Part shown: positions 34,129-42,062 of the stretch, in pieces | Layout of the letters: each line of letters opens with the position of its first letter | Position numbering within the stretch: the stretch's first letter is position 1 | Origin: Candidatus Pelagibacter sp. | Lineage (GTDB): Bacteria; Pseudomonadota; Alphaproteobacteria; Pelagibacterales; Pelagibacteraceae | Assembly: GCA_028408795.1 (NCBI GenBank) | Contig: JAOOLP010000002.1 | Span: 1-64,000, forward strand | Direction: 5' to 3' | DNA: 64,000 bases | Made by a program: the position numbers and the translations under genes | The notes under the pieces: model-generated | The model's database searches: none | What the model saw: the letters and a program-made list of their open reading frames with translations, nothing else | Told to the model about the DNA's origin: nothing

Positions 34129-34228
34129 TTATCCACAAGGACACATTTTCATAAATAAATGTTCTCGTTTTGATTCACTTTTGATTCCAAAGTGGACTCA
34201 TAATACAACTTAAAGGTGATTATCCACA
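34129..34228 (+). promoter_or_regulatory. Two perfect DnaA boxes in a 183-bp intergenic region
   Basis: TTATCCACA occurs at 34129-34137 and again at 34220-34228, same orientation, 91 bp apart. This is the exact E. coli consensus box. The region (34058-34240) holds no protein gene and is A+T-rich with a 22-bp palindrome alongside. It may be DnaA-regulated DNA or part of a replication origin; flanking genes are not typical origin neighbours and both point the same way. Confidence 0.5.
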
Positions 34229-34240
34229 GGACTAAAATAC

Positions 34241-35461
34241 TTAGGTTTTCTTTAACTCTCTAATTAAAGGTCTTTCATCTATAGGATAGTGAATTAATGT
34301 TGCAAATATAGATAATGCAATAGCAATATACCAAGCATAATCATAAGAACCATAAAGGTCATAAAAATATCCTCCAAGATAAGCGCCTAAAAAAGCACCA
34401 AATTGGTGGCACAGAAATACAATACCAAAAAGTGTGCTTAAGTATTTTGTTCCAAATATTTGCGCAACAATTCCATTTGTTGGAGGAACAGTAGACAGCC
34501 AAAGAAGTCCAAATGTAATACCGAAAATTATTGAATTTAACAGAGATGGAGGAGAAAAAATAAATACACAAATACTTACAGCTCTAAGAGCGTATAAAAT
34601 ACTCAATAAGTTTTTTTTTCTGTACTTTGTGCCTAGGTAACCTATCCCCAAAGTACCAAATATATTAAATAAACCAATTAAAGCTAAAATAATTGTTGCT
34701 GACCAACCATCCATACCTCTATCCTGCATATAACCAGGTATATGTGTTCCAACTAGTGTAATTTGAAACCCGCAAACAAAAAAACCTAAAACTAATAAGA
34801 CATAACCTCTATGTTTAAAAGCCTCTATAATAGCAGCTGAAAAAGATTGATCTCTATCTGCTTGAGATGAATTAATTATAGTTTTTGACGGTATCAAAAA
34901 CAGAGATGCTACTAATCCAAAAGCAATGAAATACATAAAATATTTCAAAGTTTGCTCCCAGCCTACAGTTCCAAGACTATACTGGGTAAAAAGTGGAGAT
35001 AAAAAATAACCAAGTGAAGCAGCAGCAGTAACATATCCCGTAGCTAAAGTTCTTGTTTCATTTGGAAAATGTTTTCCAACTTCAGAAACAGGAACTCCAA
35101 TAGCTGTTGCCCCTAAAGCAATACCTACTAAAACTCCTAAACTAATTTGGAAAAAAATACCTGTATTAGGTCCTGCATAAAGCATATAAATTCCTAATCC
35201 AAAAATAACAAATCCAAGAAAAACTGCTTTATTTCCTCCTAGTTTATCTGCCAAGAAACCAAAAATAGGTGCAAAAAAACCCCAGAATAACATTTGAATT
35301 CCAATAGCTAGTCCAAATTCAGTTCTGGTGCATCCAATTCCTTCTTCAAAAGCTTTAAAAAATAATCCAAAAGTTTGTCTTAAACCCATTGAAATTAAAA
35401 TTATAGTACAAGCTGAGGCTAGGACTATAAAGGCAGTTTTATTTGGAATAAATTTAAACAT
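34241..35461 (-). CDS. Major facilitator superfamily transporter
   Basis: 406 residues with 12 hydrophobic segments. The loop 2-3 MFS motif reads GFLADKLGGNKAVFLG (near residue 63), and the second-half copy is GYLGTKYRKKNLL. The opening GLRQTFGLFFKAFEEGIGCTR resembles oxalate/formate- and monocarboxylate-type carriers. It starts 2 bp after the cystathionine-lyase gene and is read with it. Substrate unknown; an organic anion is likely. Confidence 0.82.
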   Translation of the reverse strand: MFKFIPNKTAFIVLASACTIILISMGLRQTFGLFFKAFEEGIGCTRTEFGLAIGIQMLFWGFFAPIFGFLADKLGGNKAVFLGFVIFGLGIYMLYAGPNTGIFFQISLGVLVGIALGATAIGVPVSEVGKHFPNETRTLATGYVTAAASLGYFLSPLFTQYSLGTVGWEQTLKYFMYFIAFGLVASLFLIPSKTIINSSQADRDQSFSAAIIEAFKHRGYVLLVLGFFVCGFQITLVGTHIPGYMQDRGMDGWSATIILALIGLFNIFGTLGIGYLGTKYRKKNLLSILYALRAVSICVFIFSPPSLLNSIIFGITFGLLWLSTVPPTNGIVAQIFGTKYLSTLFGIVFLCHQFGAFLGAYLGGYFYDLYGSYDYAWYIAIALSIFATLIHYPIDERPLIRELKKT

Positions 35462-35463
35462 TT

Positions 35464-36654
35464 TTATTTTATATGGCGTAATGAACTTTTTAAATCATAA
35501 ACTAAGTCTTTCGGATCTTCGAGTCCAATATGAAGTCTTACAATATGTTCATCTTTTTTAAATCTAAAAAATTTTCTTGTTTTAGTATATTTTGTGTTAT
35601 CTCTTAGATCTTGTAATAAAACTAAACTTTCAAAACCTCCCCAACTATATCCAATTCCAAATAGTTTTAAAGAATTAACAAATTTAATAACTGAAGATTT
35701 TTTGCTGCTCTTAACAACAATAGAAAATAACCCATTGGCACCGCTATAATATTTCTTCCATAATTTATAATTTTTTGATGATGGTTTATAAGGGTAAAGA
35801 ATTTCTTTAATTTTTTTTTGTTTTTTTAGAAAATTAATAATGACTTTTGTATTTTCGTAGTGTTGTTTTAATCGAACGTCTAAAGTTCTAAGCCCCCTAA
35901 TGATAAGATAAGCCTCATCTGCTGACATTCTATATCCAGATAATTTATAAAAAAACATTACTTTCTTAAAAACTTTTCTATTCACTGCTAAAGAACCTCC
36001 CATGGCATCGGAATGACCAGAAAAATATTTTGTCGCTGACGTAAATGACATGTCAAAGCCAATTTTTAATGGTTTTAGGTATAATGGAGTCCCCCAAGTA
36101 TTATCAAGAAAAGTTAATATTTTTTTTCTCTTTGCGAGTTTTACAATTTTTGACAAATCTTGAAACTCAAAGGTATTACTGCCTGGATTTTCAACCAATA
36201 TCATTTTTGTTTTGTTGGAAATTTTATTTTTTAAATCGTTAAAATTATCTGGATCATAAAACTTCGCTTTTATATTAAATTCACAAACAAGTTCCTCAGA
36301 GATTTCTTTGGTCGGACCATACACATTGTCAGAAACTAAAATTTCATCTCCTGGACGACAAATACTCATTATTGCCAAAGCTACTCCGCCAAAACCAGTT
36401 CCTGTAAGGAAGACGTGGTAAGCTTGCTCGAGTTCTTTAAGTATATTCTCTAATTCAATTGTTGTTGAACTTCCATATCTTCCATAACTATAGTAGCTAA
36501 TTTTTTTGTTAGCTTTAATCTTTTTCTCATGCTGATGTAACTCTTGCATAGAATTAAACAGTATTGTGGAAGCCCTTGTAACTGAGGGATTGGCTGACCT
36601 ATTGGCATTATCCTTTGTAGGGTGTTTTAAAAATGTGCTTATAGACTTTTTCAT
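35464..36654 (-). CDS. metC: Cys/Met-metabolism PLP enzyme, probably cystathionine beta-lyase
   Basis: About 396 residues; start set at 36654 (MKKSISTFLKHP), because the longer frame adds an unlikely hydrophobic leader. PLP features: TGFGGVALAIMSI, the aspartate in TFLDNTWGTP (near residue 180), and the lysine in MSFTSATKYFSGHSDAMGG (near 205). The pattern SATKYFSGHSD is typical of MetC-type beta-lyases that release homocysteine. It precedes the MFS gene by 2 bp. Confidence 0.82.
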   Translation of the reverse strand: MKKSISTFLKHPTKDNANRSANPSVTRASTILFNSMQELHQHEKKIKANKKISYYSYGRYGSSTTIELENILKELEQAYHVFLTGTGFGGVALAIMSICRPGDEILVSDNVYGPTKEISEELVCEFNIKAKFYDPDNFNDLKNKISNKTKMILVENPGSNTFEFQDLSKIVKLAKRKKILTFLDNTWGTPLYLKPLKIGFDMSFTSATKYFSGHSDAMGGSLAVNRKVFKKVMFFYKLSGYRMSADEAYLIIRGLRTLDVRLKQHYENTKVIINFLKKQKKIKEILYPYKPSSKNYKLWKKYYSGANGLFSIVVKSSKKSSVIKFVNSLKLFGIGYSWGGFESLVLLQDLRDNTKYTKTRKFFRFKKDEHIVRLHIGLEDPKDLVYDLKSSLRHIK

Positions 36655-36719
36655 AAAATAAGTATATCTGAAGCTTACATAACTTTTATACAAGAAAACA
36701 TACAAAAGGAGAAAAAAAT

Positions 36720-36803
36720 ATGGGTTATCCAAAAAAACACAGAGGACGAAGAAAAATTGGCTCTAAAAAAAGAAGAGCAAGAAAAAGAAATAAAAGAAAA
36801 TAA
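36720..36803 (+). CDS. 27-residue highly basic peptide, ribosomal-protein-like
   Basis: The frame begins MGYPKKHRGRRKIGSKKRR and carries on Lys/Arg-rich to the TAA at 36801-36803; about 17 of 27 residues are Lys or Arg, with none acidic. A strong ribosome site, AAAAGGAG, ends about 7 bases before the ATG, which argues for real translation. Very short basic proteins of this kind include bacterial small-subunit proteins (Thx; the AURKAIP1/COX24-type). I cannot assign a family. It is followed 15 bp later by the membrane protein gene. Confidence 0.6.
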   Translation: MGYPKKHRGRRKIGSKKRRARKRNKRK

Positions 36804-36818
36804 TTAATATCATTGTTC

Positions 36819-37520
36819 ATGAAAGAAATAACTCAAATTAGAAAGTTGAGTTTGTGGATTTTCATAGTTCCACTAATAGCAATTAATCTATGTTTAATTA
36901 TCTCACAGAATCATCAATTACTGGAGAATACGATTTTTGCAGTTGCTGAAGTTGGTAAATCAAATTTTACAATTCCTTATATAGATGGAAGTTTATCGAT
37001 AAGTAGAGCTTCGAGAGGTTTTCCTCAATTTTTAATTTTTAAACCTTCGATGTTTTTGACAGCAGTATTTTTATTTTACTATTGGAGAAATAATAATAAT
37101 TTAGTTAATAATTTAAACTCTACAAATATTAATTACAGATTTAAAACATTTGGAATACTTTCTGCATTTTTCCTTGTAATTCATTCAATTTTATTAGGTG
37201 TTAAATTTGATATTCAAATATATAAATTGTTTAGACGTGTTGTTCTTCTTGCATTTATAATTTTTGAAATTATAGCACAAGGTATTTTAGTATACCATTT
37301 ATTTAAATTAAAAAGAAAGTTAGAGAATTTTGTAAATAAGAATATCTTAACTTTAAAATTTATTTTAGTGCTTGTATTAACAACAGTAGCTATTTTAAGT
37401 CTTCCACTTTTAGTAACGAAAGGTAACACACATTTTAAACATGCTTTAGAATGGAATTATTTTGTGGGAGTAATTATTTTTTATTTACTGTCTAGATTTT
37501 TTTGGAGAAGAACCACATAA
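36819..37520 (+). CDS. Multi-pass membrane protein, unknown
   Basis: About 233 residues with six hydrophobic helices, starting LWIFIVPLIAINLCLIIS. Start chosen at the ATG at 36819; a TTG two codons upstream is possible. Between helices 1 and 2 is a polar stretch, IDGSLSISRASRGFPQFLIF. The C-terminal ELEWNYF-like part (HALEWNYFVGVIIFYLLSR) ends with basic residues. It vaguely recalls DUF998/cytochrome b561-type small membrane proteins, but no motif decides it. It follows the basic peptide on the same strand. Confidence 0.6.
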   Translation: MKEITQIRKLSLWIFIVPLIAINLCLIISQNHQLLENTIFAVAEVGKSNFTIPYIDGSLSISRASRGFPQFLIFKPSMFLTAVFLFYYWRNNNNLVNNLNSTNINYRFKTFGILSAFFLVIHSILLGVKFDIQIYKLFRRVVLLAFIIFEIIAQGILVYHLFKLKRKLENFVNKNILTLKFILVLVLTTVAILSLPLLVTKGNTHFKHALEWNYFVGVIIFYLLSRFFWRRTT

Positions 37521-37690
37521 ATTTCTAGGCTTTCGCCCAGAAATTTAGTAGTTTTGGCTCGTCGTTTTAGGCGCTACCGCCAAGCCATCCCGATGGACTA
37601 TTCTAGCGCTACTAGGTCCACCTTTCTGCCCCTTAAGCTTGAACCTCTCGGTTTTTCCCTAAATGGTCAGTTAAGAGTTGCCTCTTAATT
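37519..37690 (-). ncRNA. GC-rich structured RNA, class not identified
   Basis: About 170 bp with no protein frame. G+C by count over 37531-37680 is 72 of 150 (48%), far above the surroundings. On the minus strand three hairpins carry GNRA tetraloops: TTAAGAG-GCAA-CTCTTAA (37671-37688), AACC-GAGA-GGTT (37642-37653), and a stem closing on GGC-GAAA-GCC (37519-37546). On the plus strand these loops are not GNRA, which gives the strand. Further pairing (GGAC/GTCC, GGCG/CGCC) lies between them. It is downstream of mnmA. I checked by eye for RNase P, SRP, 6S and tRNA-like (tmRNA) signatures and found no convincing match. Confidence 0.6.
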
Positions 37691-37758
37691 AAGTTAATTT
37701 AATCATAAGATTAGAAACAAATGTATCACTTATTACGTGCTGTAAAATGCGCTGTTAA

Positions 37759-38886
37759 CTAAGTGGATAAGTTTTTATTGAAAGTCTTATCAATCCAACC
37801 GCCACCTAAAAGTTTATCCCCAAAATTATCTTTTGTATAAAAAACACAAGCTTGTCCTGGTGAAATACCTGTTTCCTCATCTAAAATTTCTACTTCTGCA
37901 ATTTTATCAATAATTTGAACATTGGCCTTTAATAGTTTGCCTGTAGACCTTACTTTAATAAAGATTGAATTATCAAAATCTTTTTTTTGTCCAAGTACAT
38001 TTAATTCTCTAAGTTTAATTTTTTGGATAATTAAAGCTTTTTTTTCTCCTACGACGATAGAGTTATCTTTAGAATTAATTTTAATGACATAAAGTGGTTT
38101 ATCGCTAGAAATCTTAATCCCTTTACGTTGACCTATGGTGTAATTGATAATTCCTTCGTGAGTACCTAACTGCTTACCAGCTATATCAAAAATTTTTCCT
38201 GGTTTAAAAGACTCTGGTCTAAACTTCTGAATTACTGAGCTATAATCGCCGTTCGGAACGAAACAAATATCTTGGCTATCTGGTTTTTCTGCTACGTTTA
38301 GTTTTAGTTTAAGAGCTATGGATCTTGTCTCAGATTTATTTATCTCCCCCAATGGAAATCTTAGATAATCAAGTTGTTCTTGGGTTGTGCTAAACAAAAA
38401 ATAACTTTGGTCTCGGTTATGATCTTTAGCTCTATACATATTTGCGTGCCCATTATGCTGTAATCTAGATACGTAATGTCCTGTAACCAACGCATCAGCT
38501 TTTAAATCTTTTGCGTATTTAAATAAATCTCTAAATTTTACTGTTTGATTACATTGTACGCATGGAATTGGAGTTTCACCAGCATTATAACTATCTATGA
38601 AAGTGTCAATTACTTCTTTTTTAAATTTTTTTTGATAGAAAAGTATTTGATGATTAATATTTAATTTTTCAGATACTCTTTTAGCATCTAAGATATCTTG
38701 ACCAGCACAACATTGTCTTCCCTCATTAGATTTTTTTGCATCGTCATATAATTTGAGTGTTATACCTGTTACATCATAACCATTTTCCTTCATTAATGCG
38801 GCTACAACTGAGGAATCAACTCCACCAGACATAGCAACCACAACTTTTGTATCTTTCTTTGATTTATTAATTCCTAGAGAATTCAT
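37759..38886 (-). CDS. mnmA: tRNA-specific 2-thiouridylase
   Basis: 375 residues. The PP-loop ATP-binding motif is [15 protein letters not shown] (residues 18-32). The two catalytic cysteines are in [10 protein letters not shown] (near 110) and [10 protein letters not shown] (near 208), and YTIGQRKGI marks the C-terminal domain. It puts sulfur on U34 of tRNA for Lys, Glu and Gln. Alone on the minus strand, divergent from the DUF3553 gene. Confidence 0.95.
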   Translation of the reverse strand: MNSLGINKSKKDTKVVVAMSGGVDSSVVAALMKENGYDVTGITLKLYDDAKKSNEGRQCCAGQDILDAKRVSEKLNINHQILFYQKKFKKEVIDTFIDSYNAGETPIPCVQCNQTVKFRDLFKYAKDLKADALVTGHYVSRLQHNGHANMYRAKDHNRDQSYFLFSTTQEQLDYLRFPLGEINKSETRSIALKLKLNVAEKPDSQDICFVPNGDYSSVIQKFRPESFKPGKIFDIAGKQLGTHEGIINYTIGQRKGIKISSDKPLYVIKINSKDNSIVVGEKKALIIQKIKLRELNVLGQKKDFDNSIFIKVRSTGKLLKANVQIIDKIAEVEILDEETGISPGQACVFYTKDNFGDKLLGGGWIDKTFNKNLST

Positions 38887-38926
38887 AATTAAAAGTATAT
38901 AATATAATTATAAGTTTTTTTCCATA

Positions 38927-39097
38927 ATGCATATTGATTTTGAACCAGGCGATTATGTTATTAATCCTGCCAAAAATGATTGGGGGGTAGGACAAATTCA
39001 ATCTATTATAGGTAACAAAGTAACAGTTAACTTTGAAAATAGTGGCAAACAGGTAATTAATATTGAATTTGTTGCGCTAGAAAAAGTAAAAAGATGA
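38927..39097 (+). CDS. DUF3553 family small protein
   Basis: 56 residues, starting HIDFEPGDYVINPAKNDWG and followed by VGQIQSIIGNKVTVNFENSG and a hydrophobic-acidic tail, the whole DUF3553 pattern found in alphaproteobacteria (an SH3-like beta barrel similar to the CarD/UvrD-C type). It stops in an ATGA overlap with cysQ. Function unknown. It is divergent from mnmA across about 40 bp. Confidence 0.78.
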   Translation: MHIDFEPGDYVINPAKNDWGVGQIQSIIGNKVTVNFENSGKQVINIEFVALEKVKR

Positions 39098-39873
39098 ATA
39101 AACAAGAATTAAAAAATTTAGCTGAAAGTTTGATTAATACATTTAATAAAGCAGGAGACACAAGTATTCAATTGTTTAATGAGGGTCTTAAAATCAAAAT
39201 TAAAGAAGATGGTTCTCCCGTTAGTAATGCAGACTTAAAAGTAAATGATTTGATCACTAAGAAGATTTCGGAAATTACTCCAAACATCCCAATAATTTCA
39301 GAGGAAACAGTGGACTTGAATGTGAAAAATAAAGAAAAAATATTTTGGCTTATTGATCCAATTGATGGAACAAAAGAATATATTGCTGGAAAAGATGAAT
39401 TTACTTTAAATGCAGCTCTAGTAATTAATAAAGTTCCAACTGTAGGTTTGGTTGGTGTTCCAAAAAAAAAACAACTTTTTTATTCATTTGGTCCGGATGA
39501 AAGTTATTTAATAGAAAATAATAAAACTGAAAAAATAAATTGTTCGAAAAATACACCAAAGGATAAAATAGTTGCGTTGTCTAGCTCTTTAAAACCTTCA
39601 GACATAATTCTTAATATATTAAAAGAATACAAAGTAAACTCTATGGTAAAAATGGCTAGTTCTTATAAATTTTGTGTTATTGCTAAAGGTGATTTTGACA
39701 TTTATGCTGCTAGAGAAAGAGCTTGTGAATGGGATTATGCTGCTGGCCATGCTATTGCGGAAAATGCAGGAGCAATTATAAGCACACTCGAAGGTGGACC
39801 ATTTTTATACGGTAAAGAAGATTATAAAAACCAAAGTTTATTAATTAGAAGATCAAAAAATTTGAATGCTTAA
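39094..39873 (+). CDS. cysQ: 3'(2'),5'-bisphosphate nucleotidase
   Basis: 259 residues of the inositol-monophosphatase fold. Metal-binding motifs: ISEETVD (Glu near 70), WLIDPIDGTKEYIAGKDEFT (near 87-106) and CEWDYAAGHAIAE near 212. The KEYI variant after DGT is typical of CysQ rather than of inositol phosphatases. It removes PAP, the by-product of PAPS use. Its start overlaps the DUF3553 stop. Confidence 0.85.
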   Translation: MNKQELKNLAESLINTFNKAGDTSIQLFNEGLKIKIKEDGSPVSNADLKVNDLITKKISEITPNIPIISEETVDLNVKNKEKIFWLIDPIDGTKEYIAGKDEFTLNAALVINKVPTVGLVGVPKKKQLFYSFGPDESYLIENNKTEKINCSKNTPKDKIVALSSSLKPSDIILNILKEYKVNSMVKMASSYKFCVIAKGDFDIYAARERACEWDYAAGHAIAENAGAIISTLEGGPFLYGKEDYKNQSLLIRRSKNLNA

Positions 39874-40009
39874 AACAATTTTAGCTATAATTATCTCAGT
39901 AACTTTTTTTGGAGTGCTATTTTTTATTATAGTTCGAAATTTACTTAAAAGAAAACTTGATCAATTAGTTGAGGATGATAAGAAAAAAAAATCAAACGAT
40001 TTTAAGTAA
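39866..40009 (+). CDS. Small single-pass membrane protein after cysQ
   Basis: 47 residues: an N-terminal hydrophobic helix TILAIIISVTFFGVLFFIIV and a charged tail (KRKLDQLVEDDKKKKS). The ATG overlaps the cysQ stop region by 8 bases, which supports co-translation. It overlaps the convergent recX end by 18 bases. No family recognised. Confidence 0.5.
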   Translation: MLKTILAIIISVTFFGVLFFIIVRNLLKRKLDQLVEDDKKKKSNDFK

Positions 40010-40552
40010 CTTGTTAAATTCTTTTGTTTCTAAATTAAGAACTCTCTTGGATAAATCAAAACTAAATCCACCTCTAGCCAGAATTCCCATATCTTTTTTG
40101 TAATACAGCTCTCGATTAGCTTCTGGTCTTAAAGGCCCTATTCTTCTTCTTTTACATAATTTTAAAGCCGATACAAAATCAGGCTCAATTTTATCTTCTT
40201 TAATTTTATCAATACTTTGCTTTATGTATTTGCTATCAATTCCCTTGTTAATTAAAGATTGGTGAATTTTATTTAAAGAATAACCTCTACGTAAAAACAT
40301 TCTTGCTTTAGAGTCTGAATATAATTCATCATTAACAATTTTATTTTGTTCAAGATTTTTTAAAATTTCATCAATTATTGAAGACACTTCTTTCTTTGAT
40401 TTTGTTCCCTTAATTTTTGTTAAATATTTTTTCAATAAGTAAATCTTTAATTGTTGTTTTGAAGGGCTATATTTTTCCAAATAAGAATAAGCTAAATCTT
40501 TTAAATTTGTAGTCAGGTCTTCAAAATCTCTTTTATTTGATGTGGGATTCAT
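39992..40552 (-). CDS. recX: RecX-family regulatory protein
   Basis: 186 residues, with three-helix RecX repeats. SSIIDEILKNLEQNKIVNDE, SDSKARMFLRRGYSLNKIHQ and NKGIDSKYIKQSI correspond to the family's repeated helix bundles; CKRRRIGPLRPE and MGILARGGFSFDLSKRVL form the C-terminal part. RecX limits RecA filament growth. recA is not adjacent here, which is common in alphaproteobacteria. Confidence 0.75.
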   Translation of the reverse strand: MNPTSNKRDFEDLTTNLKDLAYSYLEKYSPSKQQLKIYLLKKYLTKIKGTKSKKEVSSIIDEILKNLEQNKIVNDELYSDSKARMFLRRGYSLNKIHQSLINKGIDSKYIKQSIDKIKEDKIEPDFVSALKLCKRRRIGPLRPEANRELYYKKDMGILARGGFSFDLSKRVLNLETKEFNKLLKIV

Positions 40553-40578
40553 TTCGTTAATATACTATATTATTTTTC

Positions 40579-41049
40579 ATGATAAATAATCTATTAGAGT
40601 TTTTGACATATGAAAATATTTACCTTTTTGCTAATTGGGGTGTTTTACCATTTTGGTTATTGTTGATAATCTTTCCTAACGAATTTATAACAAGATTTTT
40701 TGTTCAATCTATAATTGCTCCGTTAATGTTAGCGAGTGCTTATGGATTTGTTGTGTATAACATTTTTTTAGATGGAGATCTTCTTGGAAGTTTTGAACTT
40801 TATTATGGATTAGATGAATTATATTCTATGTTTTCTAACGAGGCTTTTTTATTAATATTTTGGCTTCACTTCTTGGCTATAAGTTTATTCGTAGGAGCTT
40901 GGGTAGCCAGGGATTCCCAGAAATATTTAATTCCTAAATTTTTCGTAATTATATCTCTATCAGTCACGTATTTTACTGGTCCAATAGGGTTATTAATTTA
41001 TTGGTTTATAAGGATATTTTTTTCAAAAAAGATCAGTTTTAATGATTAA
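40579..41049 (+). CDS. DUF4281 (ABA4-like) membrane protein
   Basis: 156 residues with four membrane helices. The family's typical stretches are ANWGVLPFWLLLIIFPN, FWLHFLAISLFVGAWVARDS and YFTGPIGLLIYWFIR. Plant homologue ABA4 acts in neoxanthin synthesis; bacterial members are unassigned, some linked to carotenoid isomerisation. The end overlaps the next gene by 8 bases, so the two are probably co-translated. Confidence 0.75.
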   Translation: MINNLLEFLTYENIYLFANWGVLPFWLLLIIFPNEFITRFFVQSIIAPLMLASAYGFVVYNIFLDGDLLGSFELYYGLDELYSMFSNEAFLLIFWLHFLAISLFVGAWVARDSQKYLIPKFFVIISLSVTYFTGPIGLLIYWFIRIFFSKKISFND

Positions 41050-41629
41050 ATCTTTTGACTTTTATTTTGACTTTATCAGTCCATACTCTTTTTTTGCACA
41101 CAAAGAAATATTAAAGATTGAAAAAAAAAATTCATTTAAAATAAGATACAAACCAATTTTACTTGGTGGGCTTCATAATTTGCATGGAATCAAAGCTCCA
41201 GCTTTTATACCGGCTAAAGCTAAACATATGATTAGAGATTGTAAGTTGATAGCAGAAAAAAATCATATCTCATTTAAGTTTAACTCTTATTTTCCAATTA
41301 AAAGTTTAAATTTAATGAGAGGAGTATTCGTAGCAGAGGAAGATAATTTTAAAAGTTACTATATTGAAAGTATTTTTAATTCAATCTGGCAAGATGGATT
41401 AAATATGAATGATGAAAATGTAGTTCAAAAAGTTTTGAAAAATTTAAATGTTAATCCAAAAACCTTTTTTTTAAGATCAACATCATCCTCTGTAAAAGAT
41501 TTGTTAAAAAAAAGAACAGGTGAAGCTTACGATAAAGGTATTTTTGGAGCTCCAAGCTTTGTGGTTAATAATAAAATTTTTTGGGGACAAGACAGAATTG
41601 AATTTGCTTTAAATGAATTCAATAAATGA
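41042..41629 (+). CDS. 2-hydroxychromene-2-carboxylate isomerase family (DsbA-like)
   Basis: 195 residues of the thioredoxin-like DsbA/kappa-GST group: FDFYFDFISPYSFFAHKEI at the start, FNSIWQDGLNMNDENVVQKV mid-way, and FGAPSFVVNNKIFWGQDRI at the end. In naphthalene degraders this enzyme isomerises a chromene carboxylate using glutathione. In SAR11, without that pathway, a general glutathione-linked isomerase role is more likely. Confidence 0.82.
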   Translation: MIKSFDFYFDFISPYSFFAHKEILKIEKKNSFKIRYKPILLGGLHNLHGIKAPAFIPAKAKHMIRDCKLIAEKNHISFKFNSYFPIKSLNLMRGVFVAEEDNFKSYYIESIFNSIWQDGLNMNDENVVQKVLKNLNVNPKTFFLRSTSSSVKDLLKKRTGEAYDKGIFGAPSFVVNNKIFWGQDRIEFALNEFNK

Positions 41630-41630
41630 A

Positions 41631-42029
41631 TTATTTTTTTTCTTTTTGAATTACTTTAAGTCCAGCATTTTTTAAAGCATCAAAACCACCATCAACATGA
41701 GCTACATTTGTAAATCCCATGTCGACAAGAGATTTTGTTGCTAAAGCTGATCTAAATCCTGCTGCACAAAATAAAACCATTTTCTTAATATCTTTTATTT
41801 TGTTTGCCTCATAATACGAGCTATTAGGATCTAGCCAAAATTCCAACATTCCTCTCGGAATATGTTTAGAATTTTCAATTGTACCCTCTTTCCAAAGTTC
41901 TCTGATATCCCTTATGTCTATTAAGCTAATCTCGTTATTTTCAATTAATTGTTTTACTTCGCTTGAATTAAGAGTTTTGATGCTTTTTTTTGCTTCTTCT
42001 ACAAGTGTTTGTGATGACTTTATGTTCAT
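41631..42029 (-). CDS. Rhodanese-like sulfurtransferase domain protein
   Basis: 132 residues, one rhodanese domain. SLIDIRDIRELWKEGTIENS contains the family's Asp-Arg and Glu, and the active-site loop is VLFCAAGFRSALATKSLVDM (Cys near 89). It lacks a signal peptide and sits in the cytoplasm. The exact sulfur donor is unknown. Single gene on the minus strand between two plus-strand genes. Confidence 0.85.
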   Translation of the reverse strand: MNIKSSQTLVEEAKKSIKTLNSSEVKQLIENNEISLIDIRDIRELWKEGTIENSKHIPRGMLEFWLDPNSSYYEANKIKDIKKMVLFCAAGFRSALATKSLVDMGFTNVAHVDGGFDALKNAGLKVIQKEKK

Positions 42030-42062
42030 GATATTAGAATACTAGATTTTAAATTTGAAGCA

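Noticed and set aside
37519..37690. 6S RNA or RNase P RNA
   Set aside because: The hairpins do not form one long rod as in 6S, and the conserved GAGGAAAGTCC and ACAGAA blocks of RNase P are not seen.
37756..37770. A third DnaA-like box (TTATCCACT on the minus strand)
   Set aside because: It overlaps the end of mnmA, has one mismatch to the consensus and is 3.5 kb from the two perfect boxes.
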